From Bidens hawaiensis (lineage: Eukaryota; Streptophyta; Magnoliopsida; Asterales; Asteraceae): 64,000 nucleotides of DNA. The stretch is taken from contig JAIQDT010007369.1 of assembly GCA_021521415.1 (NCBI GenBank), forward strand, positions 1-64,000, in the 5' to 3' direction. Position numbers and translations under genes: made by a program. Of the stretch, positions 12,197 to 23,699 are shown in pieces. Every line of letters starts with the position of its first letter. The stretch's first letter is position 1. The notes under the pieces were generated by a model. That model was not told where the DNA came from. It saw only the letters and a list, made by a program, of their open reading frames with translations, and did no database searches.

Positions 12197-12932
12197 TAAG
12201 GGATAGAGGCATCGAATGCACTCCGAAGAATTTTAATTTTATTTGTGTAACCTTAAGCGATGTGTGAGTAAGCTCCCCCTTCGGTGAAAATGATATAAAT
12301 ATCCAGAAGTTCTTCCTTCGGGAAGAATAGTTATAAATAAAACATTTTCTTTTGTCAACATCTCTAAGTCTTGTTGTGAAACCTGGAGTCCTGGAGTCAT
12401 TTTTAATTCCATCATGGCAGGAGGCCATAGGAAACTAATGATTGGATGGGTCATTGGTCACTAAGGTTCAGAGACAATTGAGATCTAAGGTACATCTATC
12501 TCATAACCGTTATACTTTGACATTTTTACTCATTTTTAAAAATCAGAACTGTTATACTCATTTTAAAAATCAGAACTGTTATACTCATTTTAAAAATCAT
12601 CGAAGTATAACAGCTATGAGATAGATATACCTTAGATCTTCATTGTCTCTGAACCTTAGTGACGAGTGACCAATCCATTCATTACTTTCCTATGGCCTCC
12701 TGCCTTAACGGAATTAAAAATGACTCCAGGACTCCATGTTTCATAACAAGACTCAGAGATGTTAACAAAAGAAAATGTTTTATTTATAACTGTTCTTCCC
12801 AAAGGAAGAACTTCTGGATATTTTATCATTTTCACCTAAGGGGGAGCTTACTCACACATCGCTTAAGGTTACACAAATAAAATTAAAATTCTAGGAGAGC
12901 ATTCGATGCCTCTATCCCTTACATAGAGGGAT
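12197..12932. repeat. Leader palindrome 1 of EPRV A (about 340-bp arms)
   Basis: The segment from GTAAGGGATAGAGG (12197) to about 12540 is repeated in reverse complement from about 12600 to 12932, with scattered mismatches. The centre holds repeated TTTTAAAAATCAGAACTG units, apparently triplicated. The left arm follows the TATA box, so a transcript would fold into a very long hairpin. Caulimovirus 35S leaders do form large stem-loops, but a stem of this length and quality is unusual. A poly(A)-signal-like ATAAATAAA is at about 12332. The right arm joins directly to TAV copy 2. Confidence 0.8.
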
Positions 12933-12939
12933 AAAATTC

Positions 12940-14247
12940 TTTGGAGAGCACTTGCGTTATACAATGAATTGCTTAACGCAAAAACTGTAAATTTTGTACA
13001 TTAATATGAAAGTCTAAAAATAGAATCTATTCCTCTACAAACGGCTAAAGGTAAAGAAAAATCAAGTCCGTCGACCCTTGATGCTTTGGGAAAAAGCATA
13101 CATACAGCAAAAGATGTGCCACTATCATCTTCTAGTCCGGAAACAAACAGCTCCGGTAAAGACGACTCAAATCCGTTCACGGCGGATAGTTTGCCAAAAA
13201 CTATTAAAACCACTTATGCTCAATAGGTGACATCTCCAGAAAATTAAAAGATGAGATTCTACGTCATTTTTTATGGAGACCATAGAGTAATCTATGAAGG
13301 CTGGGTCTCAAGATATGTCCAGAATGCAGCGGTTCCCTTCATGAAATTTGGCTCTTTGTTACAAGATCAACATGAAGCCATAAGATATTCTGCATAATTT
13401 GGAAGAAAACAAATACCATTAAGGGTTACTATCCTTCCCATGCCTATAGTAACAACAAAGAAAACCTCACCGGTTAGCTTTTCAAATTCAACATTTGAAA
13501 AAAGAAAGGTGAAAAGAATAGAGATCCAAAATGAAGAAATTGATCTAATTAGTTTAGACGAATTCCGATCAGCTTGGTCAAAAGTCAGGGCCCTTAGTCC
13601 TGAAGACTTTGAAGTTGAACATGTATTCACGGAAGACAAAACGACAAAAAGTCTATACAACTTATGTCCGGAGCAGATCCCCATTTAGTCAATCTAGCAT
13701 TCTCTGCTGGATTAATTAAAAATATTTATCCTTCAACAAACTTACAAGAAATCAACTTATTTACAGAAGGAATGAAGAAGGCTGTAAAAACCTGTAGAAA
13801 GAAGATAACAGCAGCTAAAGATGCCAACATCTACATAGAGTGCACTTCTGCATTACCAGATTGGTATCAAGGAAAAAGCTCTCCCGCCTTGCATCTTTTG
13901 GAGGTAGGAATAGCCAAAACAAGAAATGTCCAACCTTTCAAAATAATGGAAGAACAAGAGGATGTTAGCAACAGGGTCTCCATTAGAGTTAATGGATATC
14001 TAAAAATTTTAAAAACTCTTCAGCAAATTATGGTTGGAAGTCTCAAGAAAATTAATTACTGCAGCCAAAACTGCGTAATCATTAGTTACAGCGGAACCCC
14101 TTACCCGTGCATGAAAAGCATGCAACAGAAACCATTGAGCAGCGAATTATCCTCAATAAGCTCGATGTAGGACCTGCCACCAAAAAATTATTGTGCCAAG
14201 AACTAACACGCACAATAGAAACCCATGCATGTTAAGAATGCAGACAA
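12940..14247 (+). pseudogene. EPRV A TAV/P6, copy 2, type b
   Basis: A second P6 gene lacking the first 30 or so codons: it is joined to the leader palindrome at about 12935. Stops include a TAG right after TTYAQ (about 13224), shared with copy 3. The P6 domain is frameshifted near 13290. A clean open piece at 13440-13684 and another at 13664-14170 cover the middle and C-terminal part. The reading frame that would give the Cys-rich end is shifted relative to the 14170 stop. Type b markers are DALGK, NSSGK and FTADSLP. The region downstream to 14335 is the start of the intergenic promoter, then cut by EPRV B. Confidence 0.85.
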
Positions 14248-14347
14248 AGCAACATCCTCTCAGTTGAAATAATGGAGGATACACGTGAATTGGACCCTAC
14301 ATATGGGTTCGTTGATTAAAGAAAAACAAGCATAAAAGGGGGGAGTG

Positions 14348-14816
14348 TATGGCTGATCTTCTAAAAGACCAGTAAGAACCTCAAGACACAAGGCAAGCCT
14401 CGGCTTGGAAATCTTCTGAACCTCAAGTAACTAGGCCTTCTAGACTTGGGAGAACCCTCAAACAACCCACAGAAAATAAAAGAAGAAAAGACTCAAAAGG
14501 GTTTTTAGAGAGAGAAAGTAGAGAGAGGCTAGAGAGAAATATATAAGAAGTTTTTATTTCTTTCCAAAGATGATTTACAAACTAGGGTAACCCTCCTTTT
14601 GTAGACCAAGGATGGGTTTCCGTGACATCATCGCTTACATCACACTAGCCAATTACGTCATGGCTTACATCACACTAAATATTCATTGCTTACATCACAC
14701 AAATATTAAAATATTAAACACACCTAGATGCTTTAATTATTTCAAGAGTAATTAAGCTTTATTCTTAAACACACATTAAAACATAAAATATGGGTTCTGC
14801 ATCATCCTTATACTCT
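14348..14816 (-). promoter_or_regulatory. EPRV B promoter and leader, left arm (TATA altered)
   Basis: The complement of the right-arm promoter. The TATA position (about 14597-14607) reads CTACAAAAGG on the minus strand instead of CTATAAAAGG. Upstream are three GTGTGATGTAAG-type repeats resembling as-1 half sites (about 14620-14700). Downstream is a CT-rich leader and a long tract ending at the shared terminus 14348. There is no primer-binding site in the retained leader. Confidence 0.7.
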
Positions 14817-17600
14817 TTATCTCCAACGAGAGTCAGGGTGAGACAGATCATCTTCATAGGGGTCAAAATCATTATATCCTTCAACAAGATGAGTTTCTAA
14901 GTATTCTTCTAAAGTTTCTTTCCATTTTTTGGAGTATGGATTGTTGTATTCCCAGATATTTAGTACCTCAGCTGGTATTGATTCCAATGACACGTTGTTT
15001 GGATTTGCGAGACATAGTCGTGTGTCCATGTGTTCTTTTGGAGCCCAATATTTGTAGTTAGGGTGTGAGGGTTTAAGGTTGGACCATGAGTGGATAAAAT
15101 AGTAAAGGGCATGCAAAACCACTGACTGTCCATCGCTGCCTGTTGATGGAGGAATATAACATCCCGGCCTTCTGAAATATACTACAAAATACTTCTTCTT
15201 TGAAGATGTTACTTCCTCAATCCATTGGTGGGGAGTGAGGAACCACTGAAGCAGTGTGAACGTGTTTTTTGCTTCTTTGTCCATTTTATCACATTGACAT
15301 TCAATGATGTAGGAGAGAAGCTTATTGGCATTGAAAGTCATGGAAATTGTGTGAGCTTCAAAAAGATACCAGAAAAGACATAGCGCTTCCTTTGGCAACT
15401 CATAGAGGTTTTTTAGGTGGAAAACATTCATAAACGGATAATCCGGGTGGAAAATGATTCCCTTCATGAGCGGACCATGTCTTTTCTGAATGATTGTGAG
15501 AAAATCTCTGTAGGTTAACAGAGATCGCTTTTTTAAAGTATGATCAGCAATCACTTCAATGATTTCTTCGGGAATGGTCTTGTTTTTGAGATCATCAATA
15601 AGCTGGTTTGGGTTTGTGGACAGGCCTGGGTATTCATCATGAATAAAGTTGGTAGGATGTGGGGATGTCTGATGTATTGATGCTGGATCATCTGAGTCTC
15701 CTTGTATTTATAGTCCTTTGGCTTGTATTCTTTAGGTCTTGAAAAGAAATCTATGAGGATATTATATTTTCCTTTTATATGCTTAACAGTAAAAGTCCAC
15801 TGAGTGAACCAGTTTTCCCATCATAATAATTGTGCTTTTGGGAGAATCCTTTGTTTGAACTGTAGCATTTTTGGGAAGGCTGACATATCCATCTCTATCA
15901 GGAACTTATGGCCAATCAAGTGGAACTGAAACTTTTCAATTCCTTTCTTAACTGCTAAGATTTCTTTATATGTGGAATGATAATGCTTTTCTGATTCTTT
16001 GAACGTGCCGCTTTTGTATCCATATATTGTTCTGACACCCTTATCGTCTTCTACAAGCAATAATGCTGCTCAGTATTCGTCACTAGCGTCTGTCTGCAAG
16101 ATTCGTTTGTCGTTTGTCGTTTGTGAAGGAATCTTTAAAGGGAGCATCTTGTCAGCAAATTCCTTTATTCGTCTGACTGCATGTGTTTGGCTTTCGGTCC
16201 AAGTGGGAGGATTCGTTTTCAGAATGGGGAACAGATGAGTTGTATGATTGAACAACTTAGGCAGGAAATCTGCCATATAATTGACTAATCTAAGAAACTG
16301 TTGAGTTTATTTTTGTGACGTCAGTTTATCTGGAAACTGGTAGAGTTCTTCAGTCCTAGAAATTCAATAGAACTCACTCCAACCTCCATTTTCTTTTCTG
16401 AGAGCATAATCCCATACTGCTGGACAATAAAGTGGAACTTTTGTAATAATTCCACATGGGCTTTTTCTGTTTCCGAAAACAGAAGGATGTCATCAATATA
16501 AACCAATGTGTTTTCAAGGATTGGTTCAAAAATGCGTATCATTGCCTTTTGGAAGACAGATGGTGCATTTTTAATCCAAATGGCATTACTTTCCATTGGT
16601 AATGATGATTTGGGATGCAAAACGCCGTTTTCGGTCGTTCTTCAGGCTGATCCCTAATTAACAAAATCCATCTTTTAGGTCAAATTTGGAAAGTACCTTT
16701 GCACTTACTAGCGATTGGAACAGTGCTTTCTTTTGTGGGAGAGGGAACTTGTCGTCTGCTAGGAAGTGATTCAGTGGTTGGTAGTTAATAACCAGTCTTA
16801 ATTTTCCTATGACTTGTTCACTTCTTTTGTTGACGTAGAATGCTTCACATGCCCAAGGAGATGTTGTTGGTTCAATGAGATCTTGGCTTGCCAGCTCTTG
16901 GCATTCTTGGATGGCTAGCATGGTGTGGTCTGGGTTCAAACCTGGATGACTGGCTCTTGTGGGGTTTATGTCTTCATTCTTCTTAAATGGCAATGTGACA
17001 AAGAAGGATGAGTTTAGCCATAATGGAGAATTGTGTTTTTTGAGAAATTCCGTGTGGCTATCGGAACAGGAAGTTTGGATGATCTTCCTTTTTATTGTTT
17101 CGATCATAGAAGAAGATATCATAAAAATTCTTGGAACTGTGCTCCATGGTTCAGTAAATTTTTTGTATCGGAGTCCTTCTCCATACCTTAAATCTCGAAG
17201 CCGGTAGAGGACGTCAAATCCTAGTAAGAGATCTTTACCATGGCTGTTTGATCCTAAAAACCTATGCTTGATTGTGCATGTGGGAAAAACCCTCACATGT
17301 ATCAGAACACTCCTTTTGGTGATTACGAATGATTGACCATTTGCCGCAATAAACGCTTGTTGATGTGGCTCCCAGTATTCATCAGGGAGAATGTCTGGGT
17401 TTAGAACTAGAGCTCCGGATCCAGTGTCAAAGAATGCAATAACCGGAATTGGTTTAGCAAACGCACTGGTGAGAAGGTGAACCTTGGCAATCGGTTCTGG
17501 AACTTCTTTCTTTGGCTTGTGGGTCTTATTTCACTGGGAGTGATCTTTTGCCATATAACATGGAGTTGACCGTGATTTTGGGTCATCGGGGCGTCTTGCT
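14817..17600 (-). pseudogene. EPRV B polyprotein 3' half: protease, RT, RNase H, C-terminal domain (left arm)
   Basis: From about 17560 downward: an aspartic protease with the active-site motif FFDTGSGA (about 17430), then the RT. RT motif A reads KFDLKDGF (about 16665), immediately followed by a stop. The catalytic YIDD box is intact at about 16500. RNase H follows (16276-15821, with stops), ending at FFSRPKEY near 15720. A 245-residue open frame (15554-14817) continues as an extra C-terminal domain and ends SHPDSRWR. Upstream coat and movement regions are absent. RT features fit the badna/tungro-like branch of Caulimoviridae, but the genus is unresolved. Confidence 0.8.
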
Positions 17601-17867
17601 CACGTGCTTATTACAAGATGAGTGTTTGGGTCTTCTTTATGGTAAGAAGTGATGGCTGAAGTGTTAACCGACAATATTTTTTGGTTATTATGGACCATAG
17701 CCCGAGAATTCTCATTCCTAGACAGTGGTACTTTATGATATACCATCATCATGTCATCATCTCTGATTTACTCATCTTTCTTAGGACCACTCGTGGACGT
17801 CTTCTATTCTGTGCTGCTTGATGAAGCACTGCGGTTTGAGGACGATTTTCTTGCTCTTGCTCTGGTC

Positions 17868-18440
17868 TAGACTACCAGACTGAGTTCCCAGCTCTGACTT
17901 CGTTTGAAGATCCTGTCCAAAAAACCAAACATAACCGGAAAGTACAGCCTTCCAGTACTATGAACCTCACAGGCTCCTCAAGTCAGATTACTGCTTCTGA
18001 AACCACACTCAACTGAAAGAGCGAGAATGCTGTTGCCCAAAACAATATTCTCAAAACCATCCTATCCCAGCAGAACAGGTTTAGTCAAACACAAGAAGGC
18101 TTGGTAAGCAGATTACAAAGCCTTGAGAGTATCATCTATGAAGTCCGTACCAAGATACTTGGACTCCATAACGAGTTGCTCCAGCTAGTCCAGGCAAGAC
18201 CTGGCTCACAGTCACCAAGCAGCCTAGTTCAAACGGAGGCTGAAATGAAGTTCCTTAAAGCACAACTTGTGGATCTTGAAAGACAACACAAGCAGCAGAG
18301 AACTTCAACCATGGTTCATCCATAGAGGCTACCGAGTGCCCCGTTTGTCAGAACAGCTTTTGACCCGTAACCTTTACCAGTTCACTCATTCTACAAACGT
18401 CACCATCAATGAATCTCTGGTCAAATGAGCATGCCCAGAT
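17868..18440 (+). other. Unique spacer of the EPRV B dimer, with coiled-coil frame
   Basis: Single-copy DNA between the arms. An open frame at 18101-18325 (74 residues) has a regular heptad pattern (LQSLESIIYEVRTKILGL) and a second helical stretch (AEMKFLKAQLVDLERQ). It continues into the right arm, upstream of the protease, so it is probably the polyprotein segment that precedes the protease in EPRV B. Similar coiled coils occur in virion-associated regions of badnavirus-type genomes. The frame lies in the middle of a longer, stop-containing region. Confidence 0.6.
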
Positions 18441-20808
18441 CAGAGCAAGAGCAAGAAAATCCTCCTCAAACCGCGGTGCTTCATCATGTAGCATAGAACA
18501 GAAGACGTCCACAAGTGGTCCTAAGAAAGATAAGCAGGTCAGAGAGATGATAACTTGATGATGGCATATCCAGAAGTACCATTGTCCAAGAATGAGAATT
18601 CTCGGGCTATGGTCCATAATAACCAAAAAATATTGTCGGTTAACACTTCAGCCATCACTTCTTACCATAAAGAAGACCCAAACACTCATCTTGTAATAAG
18701 CACGTGAGCAAGACGCCCCGATAACCTAAAATCACGGTCAACTCCATGTTATATGGCAAAAGATCACTTCCAGCGAAATAAGATCCACAAGCCAAAGAAA
18801 GAAGTTCCAGAACCAATTGCCAAGGTTCACCTTCTCACTAGTACGTTTGCTAAACCAATTCCGGTTATTGGATTCTTTAACACTGGATCCGGAGCTCCAG
18901 TTCTAAACCCAGACATTCTCCCTGATGAATAATGGGAGCCACATCAACAAGCGTTTATTGCGGCAAATAGTGAATAATTCGTAATCACCAAAAGGAGTGT
19001 TCCGATACATCTGAGGGTTTTTCCCACATGCAAAATCAAGCATAAGTTTTTAGGATCAAACAGCCATGGTAAAGATCTCTTACTAGGATTTGACGTCATC
19101 TACCGGCTTCGAGATTTAAGGTTTGGAGAAGGACTCTGATACAAAAAATTTACTGAACCATGGAGCACAGTTCCAAGAATGTTTATGATATCTTCTTCTT
19201 CTATGATCGAAAAAATAAAAAGGAAGATCATCCAAACTTCCTGTTCTGATAGCCACACAGAATTTCTCAAAAAACACAATTCTCCATTATGGCTAAACTC
19301 ATCCTTCTTTGTCACATTGCCATTTAAGAAGAATGAAGACATACACCCCACAAGAGCCAGTCATCCAGGTTTGAACCCAGACCACACCATGCTAGCCATC
19401 CAAGAATGCCAAGAGCTGGCCAGCCAAGATCTCATTGAACCAACAACATCTCCTTGGGCATGTGAAGCATTCTACGTCAACAAAAGAAGTGAACAAGTCA
19501 GAGGAAAATTAAGACTGGTTATTAACTACAACCACTGAATCACTTCCTAGCAGACGACAAGTTCCCACTCCCACAAAAGAAAGCACTGTTCCAATCGCTA
19601 GTAAGTGCAAAGGTACTTTCCAAATTTGACCTAAAAGATGGATTTTGGCAATTAGGGATCAGCCCTGAAGAACGACCGAAAAAGGCGTTTTGCATCCCAA
19701 ATCATCATTACCAATGGAAAGTAATGCCATTTGGATTAAAAAATGCACCATCTGTCTTCCAAAAGGCAATGATACGCATTTTTGAACCAATCCTTGAAAA
19801 CACATTGGTTTATATTGATGACATCCTTCTGTTTTCGGAAACAGAAGAAGCCCATGTGGAATTATACAAAAGTTCCACTCTATTGTCCAGTAGTATGGGA
19901 TTAAGCTCTCAGAAAAGAAAATGGAGGTTGGAGTGAGTTCTATTGAATTTCTAGGAATGAAATTTCTGGGAATGAAGATTGTCGATTGCAAGAACCAGCC
20001 TCAGCCACATATTACCAAAGAACTCTACCAGTTTCTAGATAAGCTGACGTCACAAAAAGAAACTCAACAGTTTCTTAGATTAGTCAATTATATGGCAGAT
20101 TTTCTGCCTAAGTTGTCCAATCATACAAATCATCTGTTCCCCATACTGAAAAAGAATCCTCCCACTTGGATCGAAAGCCAAACACATGCAGTCAGACGAA
20201 TAAAGGAATTTGCTGACAAGATGCCCCCTTTAAAGATTCCTTCACAAACGGACAAACGCATCTTGCAGACATACGCTAGTGACGAATACTGGGCACCAGT
20301 ATTGCTTGTAGAAGACGATAAGGGTGTCAAAGCGGCACATTTAAAGAATCAGAAAAGCATTATCATTCCACATATAAAGAAATCTTAGCAGTTAAGAAAG
20401 GAATTGAAAAGTTTCAGTTCCACTTGATTGGCCATGTGTTCCTGATAATGTCAGCCTTCCTAAACACGCTACAGTTCAAACAAAAGATTCTCCCAGAAGC
20501 GCAATTATTAAGTTGGGCAAACTGGTTCACTTATGGTTCAACCTTAAACGGCCCTCACACCCGAACTACAAATATTGGGCTCCAAAGGAACACATGGACA
20601 CACGACTATGTCTCGCAAATGCAAACAACGTGTCATTAGAATCAATACCAGCTGAAGTACTAAAAGGAGAAGGTGTCTGGGAAAACAACAATCCATACTC
20701 CAAAAAATGGAAAGAAACTTTAGAAGAATACTTAGAAACTCGTCTTGTTGAAGGATATAATGATTTTGACCCCTATGAAGATGATCTGTCCCACCCAGAC
20801 TCTCGTTA
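18441..20808 (+). pseudogene. EPRV B polyprotein 3' half, right arm
   Basis: Same order as the left arm on the opposite strand. The protease motif is FFNTGSGA at about 18875, so the catalytic aspartate is lost. RT is open at 19179-19538 and again at 19724-19936, with VYIDDILLFS intact near 19810. The WQLG block lost in the left arm is preserved at about 19645. RNase H (19921-20388) is open at first but then shifts. At about 20530 the sequence jumps into the C-terminal domain, removing the end of RNase H and most of the linker. The final 20550-20808 part keeps the SHPDSR end. Confidence 0.8.
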
Positions 20809-20929
20809 GAGATAAAGAGTATAAGGATGATGCAGAACCCATAAGTTGTGTGTTTTAATATGTGTTTAAGAATAAAGCTTAATTACTCTTGAATAATTAA
20901 AGCATCTAGGTGTGTTTAATATTTTAATA

Positions 20930-21298
20930 TTTGTGTGATGTAAGAAATGATGTAATATTTAGTGTGATGTAAGCCATGATATAATTGACTAGTGCGATGT
21001 AAGCGATGATGTCATGGAAACCCATCCTTGGTCTATAAAAGGAGGGTTACCCTAGTTTATAATCATCTTTGGAAAGAAATAAAAAGTTCTTATATATTTC
21101 TCTCTAGCCTCTCTCTACTTTCTCTCTTTAAAAACCTTTTTGAGTCTTTTCTTCTTTTATTTTCTAGTGGGTTGTTTGAGGGTTCTCTCAAGTCTAGAAG
21201 GCCTAGTTACTTGAGGTTCAGAAGATTTCCAAGCCATGGCTCGCCTTGTGTCTTGAGGTTCTTACTGGTCTTTCAGAAGATCAGCCATACACTCCCCC
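20930..21298 (+). promoter_or_regulatory. EPRV B promoter, TATA and leader, right arm
   Basis: Three repeats of GTGTGATGTAAG-like sequence at about 20933, 20962 and 20993, the last followed by GATGTCA, resemble as-1/ocs half sites. A canonical CTATAAAAGGAGG TATA box is at 21033-21045. The leader is CT-rich (TCTCTCTAGCCTCTCTC), as in several plant pararetrovirus leaders. AATAAA elements at 20870 and 21080 could act in polyadenylation. This copy looks like the better-preserved promoter of the pair. Confidence 0.7.
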
Positions 21299-21388
21299 TG
21301 CGAATAAAGCTGGCAAAGCGACAACCTCTCAGTCGAATAAAGGAGGACACGTGACTAGGACACCACATGGGTTCAGTTATGTAGAAGA

Positions 21389-21408
21389 TTACGTAAGCAC
21401 TTACGTAA
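21389..21408 (+). promoter_or_regulatory. ocs/as-1-like enhancer, left arm
   Basis: A 20-bp near-palindrome, TTACGTAAGCACTTACGTAA, very close to the ocs element consensus bound by TGA-class bZIP factors. It lies about 30 bp before a TATA-like box, like as-1 in 35S-type promoters. Confidence 0.7.
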
Positions 21409-22206
21409 ACAAAAAGAACTTTACGTTCAATTTTTTTTCTATATATTGTAACATATGCAAGGGATAGAGGCATCGAATGCACTCCGAAGAATTTTAATTT
21501 TATTTGTGTAACTTTAAGCGATGTGTGAGTAAGCTCCCCCTTAGGGGAAAATGATGTAAATATCCAGAAGTTTTCCTTCGGGAAGAACAGTTATAAAATT
21601 AAACATTTTCTTTTGTCAACATCTCTAAGTCTTGTTTTGAAACCTGGAGTCCTGGAGTCATTTTTAATTCCGTCATGGCAGGAAGCCAAAGGAAACTAAT
21701 GATTGGATTGGTCATTGGTCACTAAGGTTTAGAGACAATGGAGATCTAAGGTACATCTATCTCATAACCGTTATACTTTGATATTTTTACTCATTTTTAA
21801 AAATCAGAACTGTTATACTCATTTTTAAAAATCATCGAAGTATAACAGTTATGAGATAGATATACCTTAGATCTCCATTGTCTTTGAACATTAGTGACGA
21901 GTGACCAATCCAATCATTACTTTCCTATGGCCTCCTGCCTTGATGGAATTAAAAATGACTCCAGGACTCTAGGTTTCATAACAAGACTCAGAGATGTTGA
22001 CAAAAGAAATGTTTTATATATAACTGTTCTTCTCGAAGGAAGAACTTCTGGATATTTATATCATTTTCACCTAAGGAGGAGCTTACTCACACATCGCTTA
22101 AGGTTATACAAATAAAATTAAAATTCTTCGGAGAGCATTCGATGCCTCTATCCGTTACATATGTTACAATATATAGGAAAAAAATTGAACGTCAAGTTCT
22201 CTTTGT

Positions 22207-22226
22207 TTACGTAAGTGCTTACGTAA
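22207..22226 (-). promoter_or_regulatory. ocs/as-1-like enhancer, right arm
   Basis: The exact complement of the left-arm element, oriented to drive transcription toward lower coordinates. A further, weaker copy with CpG changes (TTACGCAAGTGCTTACGCAA) serves TAV copy 4's intergenic region at 24824-24843. Confidence 0.7.
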
Positions 22227-22401
22227 TCTTTTGCATAATTGAACCCATGTGGGGTTCTAGTCACGTGTCCTCCATTATTCGACTGAGAGGTTGTCACTTT
22301 GCCAGGTTTATTCGCGTGCTTGCTTTTCTGTAATCAATGAACCCATGTGTAGGGTCCAATTCACGTGTATCCTCCATTATTTCATCTGAGAGGATGCCGC
22401 T

Positions 22402-23690
22402 TTATCTGCATTCTTCACATGCATGGTTTTCTATTGTTCGTGTTAGTTCTTGGCACAATAAATTTTTGGTGGCAAGGCCTACATCGAGCTCATTGAGGAT
22501 AATTCGCTGCTTAATGGTTTCTGTTGCATGGTTTTCATGCAAGGGTAGGAGGGTTCTGCTGTTACTAATGATTAGTAATTAATTTTCTTGAAACTTCCAA
22601 CCGTAATTTGCTGAAGAGTTTTTAAAATTTTTAGATATCCATTAACTCTAATGGAGACCCAGTTGCTAACGTCCTTTCGTTCTTCCATTATTTTAGAAGG
22701 TTACACGTTTCTTGTTTTGGCTATTCCTACCTCCAAAAGATGCAAGGCGGGAGAGCTTTTTCCTTGATACCAATCTGGTAATGCAGAAGTGCACTCTATG
22801 TAGAAGTTGGCATCTTTAGCTACTGCTATCTTCTTTCTGAAGGTTTTTACAGCCTTCTTCATTCCTTCTTTAAACAAGTTGATTTCTTGTAAGTTTGCTG
22901 AAGGATAAATATTTTTAATTAATCCAGCAGAGAATGCTAGATTGACTAAATGGGGATCTGCCCCGGACATAAGTTGTATAGACTTTTTATCATTTTATCT
23001 TCCGTGAATACATGTTCGACTTCAAAGTCTTCAGGACTAAGGGCCCTGACTTTTGAACAAGCTGATCGGAATTCGTCTAAACTAATTAGATCGATTTCTT
23101 CATTTTGGATCTCTATTCTTTTCACCTTTCTTTTTTCAAATGTTGAATTTGAAAAGCTACCCGGTGAGGTTTTCTTTGTTGTTACTATAGGCATGGGAAG
23201 GATAGTAACCCTTAATGGTATTTGTTTTCTTCCAAATTATGCAGAATATCTTATGGCTTCATGTTGATCTTGTACCAAAGAGCCAAATTTTATGAAGGGA
23301 ACCGCTGTATTCTGGACATATCTTGAGACAATAGCCCAGCCTTCATAGATTCCTCTATGGTCTCCATAAAAAATGACGTAGAATCTCATCTTTTGATTTC
23401 CTGGAGATGTCACCTATTGAGCATAGGTGGTTTTAATAGTTTTTGGCAAACTATCCGCCGTGAACGGATTTGAGTCGTCTTTACCGGAGCTGTTTGCTTC
23501 CGGACTAGAAGATGATTGTGGCTCATCTTTTGCCGTATGTATGCTTTTTCCCAAAGCATCAGGGGTCAACGGACTTGAATTTTCTTTACCTTTAGCCGTT
23601 TGTAGAGGAATAGATTCTGTTTTTAGACTTTCATATTCATGTACAGAATTTACAGTTTTGGCGTTAAGCAATTCATTGTATAACGCAAGT
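22402..23690 (-). pseudogene. EPRV A TAV/P6, copy 3, type b
   Basis: Mirror of copy 2. It lacks the N-terminal codons and joins a leader palindrome at about 23695, at the same point as copy 2. Type b markers (DALGK, NSSGK, FTADSLP) and the TAG after TTYAQ (about 23410) are shared with copy 2. Open pieces are 23671-23414, 23194-22946 and 22970-22701. The P6 domain is interrupted near 23340. The Cys-rich C-terminus ends at the TAA at 22404-22402. Confidence 0.85.
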
Positions 23691-23699
23691 GCCCTCCAA

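Larger units (their letters stand above)
14336..21298. repeat. EPRV B inverted dimer inserted in EPRV A
   Basis: Two arms of a second caulimovirid face away from a unique spacer (17868-18440). The left arm (14336-17867) reads on the minus strand, the right arm (18441-21298) on the plus strand. Both outer ends carry GGGGGAGTGTATGGCTGATC or its complement. The A sequence is interrupted between CAAGCA and CGAATAAAGC, and no target-site duplication is visible; 1-2 bp appear lost. The right arm is about 0.7 kb shorter because of an internal deletion. Confidence 0.85.
21299..22330. repeat. Central palindrome: two convergent EPRV A promoters and leaders
   Basis: Arms of about 510 bp run from 21299 to about 21810 and from about 21820 to 22330, with a short AAAAATCAGAACTG centre. 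Each arm has a G-box CACGTGAC, the ocs-like TTACGTAAGCACTTACGTAA (21389-21408, and its complement at 22207-22226), a TCTATATATT TATA-like box (21439-21448, mirrored near 22170) and the full leader. The promoters point at each other. Mismatches between arms are few and scattered. This palindrome reaches past the leader into the enhancer, so it cannot be explained as a natural leader stem-loop alone. Confidence 0.85.
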
